Source: Asticcacaulis solisilvae (lineage in GTDB: Bacteria; Pseudomonadota; Alphaproteobacteria; Caulobacterales; Caulobacteraceae). Taken from it: 64,000 nt of DNA. Location of the stretch: positions 310,001-374,000 of the forward strand of contig NZ_JAGGMI010000001.1 of the NCBI RefSeq assembly GCF_017875235.1, written 5' to 3'. Shown here in pieces: positions 8,621 through 17,449 of this stretch; within the stretch, counting starts at the first letter, position 1; every line of letters begins with the position of its first letter. The notes under the pieces are model-generated. The model made no database searches. It was not told where the DNA came from and saw only the letters and a program-made list of their open reading frames with translations. A program made the translations under genes and the position numbers.

Positions 8621-10096
8621 TCAATCGTTCCAGGTGCGGCCGTCACGGTCCAGCAGCGTATAGGCGCTGACCGGGCCGTAGGTGCCGGCGGGATAGGTTT
8701 GAGGTTTGGGATAGGCCTGTTTCCAGGCCTCGGAAATGCCGTCGACCCAGGCCCAGGCGGCCTCGACCTCGTCGCGGCGGACGAACTGGGCGTTGTTGCC
8801 ATTCAGGGCATCGAGGATCAGGCGCTCATAGGCGATGCGGCGGCGCGATGGTTTGTTGCCGTTGCCATCAAACGCATTGATCAGCGACAGGCTGAGGTCG
8901 AGCGACTGCAGGTGCATCCCCTCGGCGGTCAGACCCGGCGACTTGTTCATGATGCTGAGCTTGATGTCTTCATCGGGCTGCAGGCGGATGATCAGGCGGT
9001 TGGCACGATCTTCACCGCCAAAGATCGAGTGCGGCAATGCCTTGAACTGGATGACGATTTCGGTGGCGCGCGATGGCAGGCACTTGCCGGTCCGCAGATA
9101 GAAGGGCGTCCCCGCCCAGCGCCAGTTCTGGATTTCGGCCTTGACGGCCACATAGGTTTCTGTGCCCGACGGTGAACCCTTTTCGGCTTCGTAGCCGCGG
9201 ATGGCGCCGCCATCGGCAAAGCCCGGACCATACTGGCCGCGCGCCGTCACCTGGGTGACGTTCGAGGCGTCGATGGGCTTAAGCGATCTCAGCACCTTGA
9301 CCTTTTCGTCGCGCAGGGCGTCAGATGACAGGCCGGCCGGCGGCTCCATGGCGGTCAGGCACAGCAGCTGCAGCAGATGGTTCTGCAGCATGTCGCGGAT
9401 GGCGCCGTATTCGTCGTAATAGCCGAGACGCTCACCCGTGCCGACGGTTTCGGCGATGGTGATCTGGACGTGGTCGATCGACTGGGCGTTCCACAGCGGC
9501 TCGAACACCGTATTGCCGAAGCGCAGCGCGATCAGGTTCTGGACGGTTTCCTTGCCCAGATAGTGGTCGATGCGGAAGGTGCGATCTTCGGAGAAGGCGT
9601 GGGCGACCGAGTCGTTGATGATCTTCGACGTCGCCAGGTCGCGGCCGATCGGCTTTTCAATGACGACGCGGTTCGGCGCCTTGTTGAGGCCCGCGCGCTC
9701 GATATGCTCGCAGATCGGCTTGAACAGGGTCGGCGACACAGAGAGGAAGTAGACGATGTCGAGCGCGTCGACATTGCCAAGCTCGGCCTTGAGCTTTGGC
9801 CCCCAGTCGTCATTGGCGGCGTCGAGCGCGACGTGGACGATGCGCTTGCGGAAGCGCGGCAGGGTCGACGGCTCCAGATCGGTGCCGATCCGCTTTTGCA
9901 CCGCATTGCCGATGCGATCGACGCACACCTCGGTACCACAGTCCTCGCGCGCCACAGAGATAATGCGGAGGTCATCCGGCAGATAACCGTCCTGGTCGAG
10001 CATGGCCAGGGACGGCCACAGCATCCGCATGGCCAGGTCGCCGGTGCCGCCGACAAGGACAAAGACCTGCTGCCGCGCGCTGGAAGATATCGCCAT
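8621..10096 (-). CDS. zwf: Glucose-6-phosphate 1-dehydrogenase
   Basis: Oxidises glucose-6-phosphate with NAD(P)+ to 6-phosphogluconolactone; first gene of the operon. 491 residues, full length. The N-terminal nucleotide fold has FVLVGGTGDLAMRMLWPSL; the conserved VVIEKPIGRDLATS and FRIDHYLGKETVQNLIALRF carry the substrate-binding and catalytic residues (RIDHYLGKE signature). The start ATG has AGGGA eight bases upstream. About 80 bases upstream of the start lies a perfect LacI-type palindrome (10175-10186), so the whole operon is likely repressed until sugar is present. Confidence 0.97.
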   Translation of the reverse strand: MAISSSARQQVFVLVGGTGDLAMRMLWPSLAMLDQDGYLPDDLRIISVAREDCGTEVCVDRIGNAVQKRIGTDLEPSTLPRFRKRIVHVALDAANDDWGPKLKAELGNVDALDIVYFLSVSPTLFKPICEHIERAGLNKAPNRVVIEKPIGRDLATSKIINDSVAHAFSEDRTFRIDHYLGKETVQNLIALRFGNTVFEPLWNAQSIDHVQITIAETVGTGERLGYYDEYGAIRDMLQNHLLQLLCLTAMEPPAGLSSDALRDEKVKVLRSLKPIDASNVTQVTARGQYGPGFADGGAIRGYEAEKGSPSGTETYVAVKAEIQNWRWAGTPFYLRTGKCLPSRATEIVIQFKALPHSIFGGEDRANRLIIRLQPDEDIKLSIMNKSPGLTAEGMHLQSLDLSLSLINAFDGNGNKPSRRRIAYERLILDALNGNNAQFVRRDEVEAAWAWVDGISEAWKQAYPKPQTYPAGTYGPVSAYTLLDRDGRTWND

Positions 10097-10174
10097 CTAA
10101 CCGTTCCCTGACTGACTGTAATTTCGTCCCATATAGAGGAACTTGCCCTTGCGAAACAAGGCCATTACACAATT

Positions 10175-10186
10175 GTTAGCGCTAAC
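10175..10186. promoter_or_regulatory. LacI-type operator upstream of zwf
   Basis: GTTAGCGCTAAC is a perfect 12-base palindrome with the CG-type centre of LacI/GntR-family sites, about 80 bases before zwf. Sites of the TGTTAGCGCTAACA form are known for LacI-family sugar-acid regulators in proteobacteria. A possible -10 (TATATG on the minus strand, near 10131) lies closer to the gene. Confidence 0.65.
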
Positions 10187-10204
10187 GGAAGAAATGAGTT
10201 TCAC

Positions 10205-10243
10205 GCGCTCTTCCCGCTCGCGGGGAGAGCGCTGGGGTGAGGG
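10205..10243. repeat. GC-rich palindromic repeat (second family)
   Basis: CGCTCTTCCC..GGGGAGAGCG stem followed by GGGTGAGGGG. The repeat at 46045-46112 has the same arrangement (CTCTCCCC..GGGGAGAG, then GGGTGAGGGG at its end). It lies between ppc and zwf, near the zwf operator. Confidence 0.55.
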
Positions 10244-10335
10244 GCAAATCAACCTTGACCACAGGCATCGCAACCGCCGCCAAGGCTTATGTCACCTCAG
10301 TTTACCTGTCAGCTCCGAAGGCGCCGCCGGCAAAA

Positions 10336-13005
10336 TCAGCCCGTATTCCTGAGCGCCGCCGAGATGCCATTGACCGTCAATTGCGCGGCCAACTGCACCA
10401 GTTTGTGATCGTTACCACGGCGCAGACGGCCGATCAGATGCACCTGAAGACGGTTAAGCGCATCGAGCACCGGCTTCGACCGTTCGATCTGGCCGCGCAG
10501 GCGCTCATGCGTCGACAGAAGCGTCGAGGCGCCGCGAATGCGCAGGATCAGCGCCACGGTGTCGTCGAACTCGCTTCGGATCTGGGCGAAGATGCGTTTG
10601 GCTTCCTCGGGCTCGGTCGCAAGCGCCACGTAGGACTCGGCCACGCCCATGTCGGCCTTGGCCATGCCCATTTCCATATTGGCCAGGAAGACGTCGAAGA
10701 AGTCCCACTTGACCATCTCCTGCAGCTCGGCGTCGGTAACACCGGCCTCGCGCACGCCGGCGGCAAAGCCGTACCACCCCGGCAGCATGAGACGCGACTG
10801 CGACCACGAAAACACCCACGGAATGGCGCGCAAGTCCTCGATCTTGCCGGAAGCCGTACGCGATGCCGGGCGCGAACCGATCTTGAGGCCCGAGATTTCC
10901 GAGATCGGCGTCACCGAACGGAAAAACGCGAGAAAATGCGGATCGTCATAGACCAGACCACGATAGGCCTTGAACGAGGCTTCGCAGATTCGATCCATGA
11001 CCGGCGTGAAGCGCGCCTCCAATTCGCTGTCGCCGGCCGGACGCATGGTGTGGCCATTGGGCTTGGATGCCAGGAAGGTCGCGGCGGCAAAGGCGTCGAG
11101 CGTCTTTTGCGCCACCTGCGGATTGCCGAACTTGCGCGCGATCATCTCGCCCTGTTCGGTGACGCGGATCTGTCCGCCGACGGTACCTTCCGGCTGGGCC
11201 AGGATGGCTTCGAAGGCCGGACCGCCGCCGCGCCCGACGCTGCCGCCGCGGCCATGGAACAGGCGCAACTGCACCTTGCTCTCGTCGCAGACGGCCTTGA
11301 CGGCCTTCGAGCCCTTGTGCAGCGACCAGCGCGACGCCGTATAGCCGCCATCCTTATTGGAATCCGAATAACCGAGCATGACCTCCTGGATCAGCGGCCG
11401 GCCCATCAACGAGCGGACGGCGTAGTTGCCGAGCCACTTCTTCATGATGTCGGGCGCGGCTTCCAGGTCGCCGATGGTCTCGAACAGCGGCGAAATCTTG
11501 ATCATGGTATGCGGCTGGGGTCCGCCGCGCACCAGGCCGGCCTGCTTGAGCAGGACCAGCGGTTCGAGGATGTCGGAGACCGACGCCGCCTTGGAGATGA
11601 TATAGGCGCCGAAGGCTTCCGGGCCGAAGGTCTTGATCAGTGCGGCGGCCGCATCGACGATCTTCAGCTCGCGGCGCGTCTCGTCGGAATAACGCGCATA
11701 GGGCCAGCGTAAGATGCGGTCATTGGTCAGTTCCGCCAGCAGCAGCGAGCAGCGCTCGCTTTCCGACATGCCGAGATAGTCGATGAGCTCCGACGACTGG
11801 GTGAACAGCTCGGCGATCACGCGCTCATGGACGTCCGAGTTCTGGCGAAGGTCGATGGCCAGCAGGTGGAAGCCGCACGAGCGCGCAATGCGGATCAGGC
11901 TCTTCAGCGTCTTGCCGACCATGCGCTTGCCGCCATGTTCGGCAATCGAGTCGCACAGGACCTTGAGGTCCTTGATGAAGGCGTCGCAGGTCTCATAGGG
12001 CGGGGCCGCGACATTGCCGCGGCGGTCGTCCTCGTCGAGGATCAGGCTGCGCGTCCGCGCCAGCCGGTCCTTGATCCAGGCGATGGCGCGGCGATAGGGC
12101 TCGTCGACACGATGGATATTGCCGTCCATCGACTTGCGCGACATTTCGAGCAACGATTCCGATACCTTGGTGAGTTCGTCCGACAGGGTCAGTTCGGTGT
12201 CGAGCTGTTCAAGCTGCGTGAAATAGAAGCGGAAGGCCAGCCGCGCCTGCGTCTTGATGGCGTAGTTGAGCGTCACCTCGTCGACGTGCGGGTGGCCGTC
12301 GCGGTCGCCGCCGATCCAGGTGCCGAGCTTCAGCACACTCGGCAGGGCGCGCTCGATGTCGAGGTTACGCCCCCACTCGTTATACAGCGACACCAGCGCC
12401 GGCAGGATCGAGCGTTCGACGTGCCCCAGAAGATTGTTGATCTCGTCCTTGACCGTGATCCGCTCGGGCCGGTTCAGGCGCGTGTTCCACAGAAGCGCGA
12501 TCGCGCGATAAAGCTCGTCCTCGATCGTCTTCTTGTCGCTGCCGGACTTCTCATAGGCCTGCAGCAGTTGCGTAATCTCGGTCTCGCGCATGGTGACACT
12601 GGCGCGGCGCATCTCGGTCGGATGGGCAGTGAAGACCGGCGAGGCCAGGATATCAGCCAGCAGCGTCTCGACCTCTCCTTGAGTCATGCCCTCGCCCTTT
12701 GCCGAGGCCACGGCATTGGTCAGGGTCGTCGCCTGACGCGAACCATCCGAGGCGGTGAACTTGTCGACCATTTTCAGCTGATCGACGTCCTCGGAGATCA
12801 CCTGCAGCGTCGACAGGCAGGTCATGATGCGCGCGGCGTGGGCAGCTTCGGACTCGCTCAAGGCCGCCAGATCGCACTTGCCGGCGATCAGTCCATCGAT
12901 CAGGTCGAGGATATGGTCGCGACCGAAATCGCGCACCGCCTCATGCAACAGGCCGTCCAAAAGCGCGATATGATGCCTTACGGGATCGAGAGAAGTGTCA
13001 TCCAT
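10336..13005 (-). CDS. ppc: Phosphoenolpyruvate carboxylase
   Basis: Carboxylates PEP to oxaloacetate with bicarbonate, refilling the TCA cycle; this matters in cells whose sugar carbon reaches pyruvate through the Entner-Doudoroff route. 889 residues from the ATG at 13005, which has GGAGG eight bases upstream; the longer frame to 13035 lacks a site. Catalytic motifs are intact: FTAHPTEMRR (His about 128), VMLGYSDSNKDGGYTASRW, LRLFHGRGGSVGRGGGPA, and the C-terminal ALRNTG that closes the active site. It stands alone on the minus strand, divergent from the hypothetical gene at 13281. Confidence 0.97.
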   Translation of the reverse strand: MDDTSLDPVRHHIALLDGLLHEAVRDFGRDHILDLIDGLIAGKCDLAALSESEAAHAARIMTCLSTLQVISEDVDQLKMVDKFTASDGSRQATTLTNAVASAKGEGMTQGEVETLLADILASPVFTAHPTEMRRASVTMRETEITQLLQAYEKSGSDKKTIEDELYRAIALLWNTRLNRPERITVKDEINNLLGHVERSILPALVSLYNEWGRNLDIERALPSVLKLGTWIGGDRDGHPHVDEVTLNYAIKTQARLAFRFYFTQLEQLDTELTLSDELTKVSESLLEMSRKSMDGNIHRVDEPYRRAIAWIKDRLARTRSLILDEDDRRGNVAAPPYETCDAFIKDLKVLCDSIAEHGGKRMVGKTLKSLIRIARSCGFHLLAIDLRQNSDVHERVIAELFTQSSELIDYLGMSESERCSLLLAELTNDRILRWPYARYSDETRRELKIVDAAAALIKTFGPEAFGAYIISKAASVSDILEPLVLLKQAGLVRGGPQPHTMIKISPLFETIGDLEAAPDIMKKWLGNYAVRSLMGRPLIQEVMLGYSDSNKDGGYTASRWSLHKGSKAVKAVCDESKVQLRLFHGRGGSVGRGGGPAFEAILAQPEGTVGGQIRVTEQGEMIARKFGNPQVAQKTLDAFAAATFLASKPNGHTMRPAGDSELEARFTPVMDRICEASFKAYRGLVYDDPHFLAFFRSVTPISEISGLKIGSRPASRTASGKIEDLRAIPWVFSWSQSRLMLPGWYGFAAGVREAGVTDAELQEMVKWDFFDVFLANMEMGMAKADMGVAESYVALATEPEEAKRIFAQIRSEFDDTVALILRIRGASTLLSTHERLRGQIERSKPVLDALNRLQVHLIGRLRRGNDHKLVQLAAQLTVNGISAALRNTG

Positions 13006-13139
13006 GGCATCCGCCTCCACACACAAATCAAGCACAGATTAGCGGGAAATTTGTGCACTGCAAAGCAGCCCATCCGACGCCGGATGAGTGGCACCTGAAC
13101 AGGTAGCGATAACAGTCCAGTCAAAACAAGACCTTGTAA

Positions 13140-13195
13140 TATGAAAAATTTTCCTGAAATTTTTTCATATTGTGAACTCTGTTGCACGCGCAACA
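13140..13195. promoter_or_regulatory. AT-rich inverted repeats in the ppc/13281 divergent region
   Basis: TATGAAAAATTTT and AAATTTTTTCATA (about 13140-13170) form an imperfect inverted repeat, followed by TGTTGCACGCGCAACA (13180-13195), a palindrome with 6-base arms and a 4-base centre. They lie between the divergent ppc and 13281 genes, so are more likely operators than terminators. This is the most AT-rich spot in its neighbourhood. Confidence 0.4.
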
Positions 13196-13280
13196 AATTA
13201 TCCGGGTACCGTTTCTTTGCCATTTCTAAAGTTTTTTCGCGTAATGCTGGTGGACAGCCTGAACGAAAACAGGGTTTCCC

Positions 13281-13841
13281 ATGGCAAAAGCCTCCTTCCA
13301 CCGCCACCAGCGGGTCTATGTCGAACCGGTCGGTACCTGGGCCGTGATCGACAAGGTCAATCCCGTCTGGGTCAAGGGTTTCGACGAACCCGTCCGCGTC
13401 ACCTACGACTGCGGCCTGGGGCGCGATTTCTCCGCGGAGGAACTGACGGCCGATACCCGCAACAATGAGGCGTCGGACAAGCAGCCGGGCATGGGCCATT
13501 GGCGCTTGATGCGCGCGCGCAATAAGTGGCAAAGCCCGGACGAAAGCCGTCACCACCCCTTCCCCGGCACCTATCCGGTCGTCGTCACCGACGTCAATGA
13601 CTGGGGCGGCTGGCGTGTGCCAGGCGCCGAATACGAACGTGATCCCGACCTGATCGAAATGCAGGCCCGCCTGATCGCCGCCAGCCCGGCGCTTTACAAA
13701 ATCGCCAAGGACCTGCGCGACTATGTTCGCCAGAATACCGACGTCGATGACGACATCATTACCCTGGCCAAGCGCGCCGAACAGCTGCGCAAGATCATCG
13801 ACGGGGATGCCCTGGCGACGGCAAAAGCGGCGACGGCTTAA
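13281..13841 (+). CDS. Conserved hypothetical protein
   Basis: 186 residues, no signal peptide or membrane segment, so probably cytoplasmic. The N-terminal half is rich in aromatic residues and beta-prone (RVYVEPVGTWAVIDKV..VWVKGFDEPVRVTYDCGLGRDF). The middle has GMGHWRLMRARNKWQSPDE and TYPVVVTDVNDWGGWRVPGAEYERD, and the C-terminal 60 residues look helical. I recall proteins of this kind in other Caulobacterales but know no function. It is divergent from ppc with AT-rich inverted repeats between. The upstream site is weak (CAGGG seven bases before ATG). Codon use matches its neighbours. Confidence 0.75.
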   Translation: MAKASFHRHQRVYVEPVGTWAVIDKVNPVWVKGFDEPVRVTYDCGLGRDFSAEELTADTRNNEASDKQPGMGHWRLMRARNKWQSPDESRHHPFPGTYPVVVTDVNDWGGWRVPGAEYERDPDLIEMQARLIAASPALYKIAKDLRDYVRQNTDVDDDIITLAKRAEQLRKIIDGDALATAKAATA

Positions 13842-13946
13842 AGCCTTTCTTACTTTATCCCACCGCAAAACAATTGCCGGGTGCTGCAATCTTTGAAATG
13901 AGTCCCTAAATCGACTCGACGCTTAGAGATTGCAGGACGCCCGCCC

Positions 13947-16559
13947 ATGCGCACCGACACACCCCAGCCTATCCGCCTCACCGACTACAAGGCGCCGGAA
14001 TTCCGCATCCCCGAAGTCGAGCTGGACTTCGCCCTGGCGCCCGAAACGACGCGGGTCATGGCACGGCTGATCCTGGAACGCCAGGCGCCCGGTCCGCTGG
14101 TCCTGATGGGCGAGCGGCTGAAGCTGATCAGCTTGCGCATAGACGGCAAGGCGCTTGGCGAGGCCGACTATCAGGTCACCGCCGAAACCCTGACCATCGC
14201 CGACGTTCCGGACCGTTTCACGTTGGAAACCGAGGTCGAGATCAATCCGTCGGATAACAAGACGCTGGAAGGCCTCTACATGTCGTCCGGCCGCTACGCC
14301 ACCCAGTGCGAGGCCGAAGGGTTCCGCAAGATCACCTACTTCCTCGACCGGCCCGATGTCCTGTCGAAATACCGCGTCCGCATCGAGGCGCCGAAGGCCG
14401 ACTTCCCGCATCTCCTGTCGAACGGCAACCTGATCGAGACCGGCGACCTGCCTGAAGGCCGCCACTACGCCCAGTGGGAAGACCCCTTCTTCAAGCCCTG
14501 CTATCTGTTTGCCCTGGTCGCCGGCGAACTCGACGTCCTGGAAGACGCCTTCACGACCATGTCCGGCCGGAGCGTCGCGCTGAAAATCTATGTCGACACC
14601 GGCATGAAGGCGCGCGCCGCCTACGCCATGGACGCGCTCAAGCGCTCGATGAAGTGGGACGAAGACGTCTATGGCCGCGAATACGATCTCGATCTGTTCA
14701 TGATCGTGGCGGTGCGTGACTTCAACTTCGGCGCCATGGAAAACAAGGGGCTGAATATCTTCAACGCCTCGTTGCTGCTGGCCGATCCCGCGACCGCGAC
14801 CGACCTCGACTATGAGCGCATCGAAAGCGTTATCGCCCACGAATATTTCCACAACTGGTCGGGCAACCGCGTCACCTGCCGCGACTGGTTCCAGCTGTGC
14901 CTGAAGGAAGGCCTGACCGTCTATCGCGACCAGGGCTTTTCCGGCGACATGCGCGGCCATGCCGTCGCCCGCATCAAGGACGTCAAGGCGCTGCGCGCCC
15001 GCCAGTTTCCGGAAGATTCCGGCCCGCTGGCCCATCCGGTCCGCCCGTCGTCCTACGTCAAGATCGACAACTTCTATACCGCGACCATCTACGAAAAGGG
15101 CGCCGAGATCGTCGGCATGCTCAGGACCTATGTCGGCCCCGAAACCTACCGCAAGGCGCTCGACCACTATTTCGAGACCAATGACGGCACGGCGGCGACG
15201 CTCGAAGACTTCCTGAAGAGCTTTGAAGCCGTCACGGGCGAGGACTTCTCGCCGTGGCTGCAATGGTACACCCAGGCCGGGACGCCACGGCTCGACATCA
15301 CGCCGGTCTATGATGCCGCCGGCCAAACCCTGACCCTGAAGCTGCGCCAGAAGACCCTGCCGACGCCAGGCCAGCCGGACAAGTCGCCCGTACCGATCCC
15401 GCTGCGTTTTGGTCTTCTGACCACGCGCGGCGCGCCCATGACCTATAATGGTGGCACCGCCAGCGAGAGCCTGCACGTCCTGCGCCGTGAGGCGGAACAC
15501 ATCGTGCTGACCGGCGTCACCGAACAGCCCGTCGTGTCGGCGTTGCGTCACTTTTCGGCGCCCGTCATCCTGACGGTCGAGGAACCGCGCGACCACGCCT
15601 TTGCCCGTTTCAAGGGCGACGCCGATCCGTTCAATCGCTGGGAGGCGGCGCAAGGCCTGGCGCGCGCCATCATCCTCGATCCGGAACCCGCACCCTCCCT
15701 GATCGACAGTTTCGCCGACGCGCTGAAGGCCTGCCTTGAGGACGACAGCCTGGAGCCCGCCTTCAAGGCGCTGATCATGGCCCTGCCGACCGAGGCGGAC
15801 CTGGCGCAATCCATGAGCCCGATCGATCCCGCCTTTATCCACAAACAGCGAACGGGCCTGAAAACAGCCTTGTCGGACAGGCTGAACCACCTGTTGCACG
15901 ATCTGTATAACGCGATCATTCCACCGGTCGCGTTCAGCCCGGACGCCGAGGCCGCCGGCCTGCGCGCCTTGCGCAATGCCCTTCTGGACCTGATGCTGGC
16001 CGGTTATAACGACAGCCACAACAAGGAAGGCCTGGTCGCCCTGGCCGAAGCGCACTTCGTCAACGCCACCAATATGACGGACATGGTCGGCGGCATCACC
16101 GCCCTGATGTCCGTCCAGGGCCAGCCGTACCAAAAGGCGCTCGACGCCTTCTATCACCGTTTCAAGGCCGAACCGCTGGTCATCGACAAATGGTTCGCCC
16201 TGCAATCCAGTTGCCCGCACCCGGCGACGCTGGAGCGCGTCCAGGCGCTCAAGTCCCACCCGGATTTCGATGCCAGGACGCCGAACCGCTGGCGCGCCCT
16301 GGTCCAGGCCTTCGCCGGCAACCAGAGCGTCTTCCACGATCCGTCCGGCGCGGGCTACGCCTTCCTCGTCGAGCAGGTGCTGATGGTCGATGCCTTCAAC
16401 CCGATGACGGCCGCGCGCCTGATCGAGCCGCTCAGCCGCTTCCGCTTCTACGCCGCGCCTTGGAACGGCCTGATGAAGGACGCCCTGCAAACCATCGCCA
16501 AGGCGCCCAACCTGTCGAAGAACGTCGCCGAACTGGCGACCAAGGCGCTGGAAGGGTAA
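13947..16559 (+). CDS. pepN: Aminopeptidase N (M1 family zinc metallopeptidase)
   Basis: Removes N-terminal residues from peptides in the cytoplasm. 870 residues, the length of the E. coli PepN subfamily. The substrate-anchoring FGAMENKGLN (about 261-270) and zinc motif HEYFHNWSGNR with His298, Glu299, His302 are intact, as is the downstream KEGLTVYRDQGFSGD with the third zinc ligand Glu. The helical C-terminal domain runs to the end (ELATKALEG). Start ATG has GCAGGA about ten bases upstream. It is probably monocistronic. The long minus-strand ORF over it is a shadow. Confidence 0.97.
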   Translation: MRTDTPQPIRLTDYKAPEFRIPEVELDFALAPETTRVMARLILERQAPGPLVLMGERLKLISLRIDGKALGEADYQVTAETLTIADVPDRFTLETEVEINPSDNKTLEGLYMSSGRYATQCEAEGFRKITYFLDRPDVLSKYRVRIEAPKADFPHLLSNGNLIETGDLPEGRHYAQWEDPFFKPCYLFALVAGELDVLEDAFTTMSGRSVALKIYVDTGMKARAAYAMDALKRSMKWDEDVYGREYDLDLFMIVAVRDFNFGAMENKGLNIFNASLLLADPATATDLDYERIESVIAHEYFHNWSGNRVTCRDWFQLCLKEGLTVYRDQGFSGDMRGHAVARIKDVKALRARQFPEDSGPLAHPVRPSSYVKIDNFYTATIYEKGAEIVGMLRTYVGPETYRKALDHYFETNDGTAATLEDFLKSFEAVTGEDFSPWLQWYTQAGTPRLDITPVYDAAGQTLTLKLRQKTLPTPGQPDKSPVPIPLRFGLLTTRGAPMTYNGGTASESLHVLRREAEHIVLTGVTEQPVVSALRHFSAPVILTVEEPRDHAFARFKGDADPFNRWEAAQGLARAIILDPEPAPSLIDSFADALKACLEDDSLEPAFKALIMALPTEADLAQSMSPIDPAFIHKQRTGLKTALSDRLNHLLHDLYNAIIPPVAFSPDAEAAGLRALRNALLDLMLAGYNDSHNKEGLVALAEAHFVNATNMTDMVGGITALMSVQGQPYQKALDAFYHRFKAEPLVIDKWFALQSSCPHPATLERVQALKSHPDFDARTPNRWRALVQAFAGNQSVFHDPSGAGYAFLVEQVLMVDAFNPMTAARLIEPLSRFRFYAAPWNGLMKDALQTIAKAPNLSKNVAELATKALEG

Positions 16560-16584
16560 CCGAAGGCTGGGTTATAGCATTCTA

Positions 16585-16598
16585 TTAACCCTTCTTAA
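16585..16598. promoter_or_regulatory. Possible CtrA-like half-site pair before the response regulator
   Basis: TTAA-CCCTTC-TTAA lies 53 bases before the start of the receiver protein at 16651. The spacer is six bases instead of the seven of the CtrA consensus, so this is a weak candidate for cell-cycle control. Confidence 0.22.
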
Positions 16599-16650
16599 GC
16601 CATTGGCCTTCATAGACTGTGAACGGGTTGCCTGCCACGCGTGGGCTTGA

Positions 16651-17202
16651 GTGAAGGACAGGATATTGGCAGGCCTCGAACGCGTCAGGTTCCTGGTAGT
16701 GGACGACAACGCCCACATGATCAATATTGTCAAAACGATCCTGCGCGGCTTCGGCGCGACCCAGATCTTCGAGGCCAAGGACGCCACCGACGCCTTTCAC
16801 CGCCTTAAGCACGATTCGATCGACATAGTGGTCACCGACTACCAGATGGAAGTCCTGGACGGCATCGAGTTCGTCAAGCTGGTGCGTAATTCGTCCGACA
16901 GCCCGAACCGCTATGTCCCGATCATCATGCTGACGGCGCACTCGGAGCGCTCGCGCGTCCTCGCCGCGCGCGACGCCGGCGCCAATGAGTTCTGCTGCAA
17001 GCCGGTAACGGCGCAGGAGCTCTATCGAAAAGTCGTCGCCATCGTCGACTATCCCCGCCCCTATATCAAAACGAGCAGCTATTTCGGCCCGGACCGGCGC
17101 CGCCGCATGGACCCGAAGTATGACGGCCCGGAACGGCGCGAAGGCTGGACGGCCGATCACCAGCCGCCGAATAACAGCCGTGGCGAAGCGGCGGCCAGCT
17201 AA
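16651..17202 (+). CDS. Single-domain response regulator with C-terminal Arg-rich tail
   Basis: CheY-like receiver of about 130 residues with acidic pair D18/D19, phospho-acceptor D63 in VVTDYQM, Thr in IIMLTAHSE and Lys in CCKPVTA. There is no DNA-binding domain. The last 50 residues are a basic, proline- and glycine-rich tail with the paired motifs FGPDRRRR and YDGPERRE, which I have seen in other Caulobacterales receivers. It lies 247 bases before the PleC-like kinase and may be one of its partners. Start is GTG at 16651; TTG at 16666 after AAGGACAGG is also possible. It is not DivK, which is shorter and lacks the tail. Confidence 0.88.
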   Translation: MKDRILAGLERVRFLVVDDNAHMINIVKTILRGFGATQIFEAKDATDAFHRLKHDSIDIVVTDYQMEVLDGIEFVKLVRNSSDSPNRYVPIIMLTAHSERSRVLAARDAGANEFCCKPVTAQELYRKVVAIVDYPRPYIKTSSYFGPDRRRRMDPKYDGPERREGWTADHQPPNNSRGEAAAS

Positions 17203-17449
17203 TTTTTCATTTGCGGCGGCGGATAATCATACCGCATAGCCGTTATTCGAATTCATCTGACCTTAAGACTCTCGACAATAGATTAACAGGGCGTTTACCC
17301 TGTTTGTTAACGCGAATCACGGACACCTTGGCGGCCCCCGGAAACCCGAACGCGGTTTTCGGAATAGCGCTGAAAAAACAATAACCTGCGGCTCATCGCA
17401 TGATCATTTCGGATCAGACGGCGGGCGCGGAAGCAAAGCGAATCAAAGC

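Noticed and set aside
6371-9175. 934-residue plus-strand ORF
   Set aside because: It runs antisense through edd, pgl and zwf, all of which have clear family motifs. Its composition is typical of a shadow frame.
13923-16490. 855-residue minus-strand ORF
   Set aside because: Antisense of pepN, which has intact GAMEN and HEYFH motifs.
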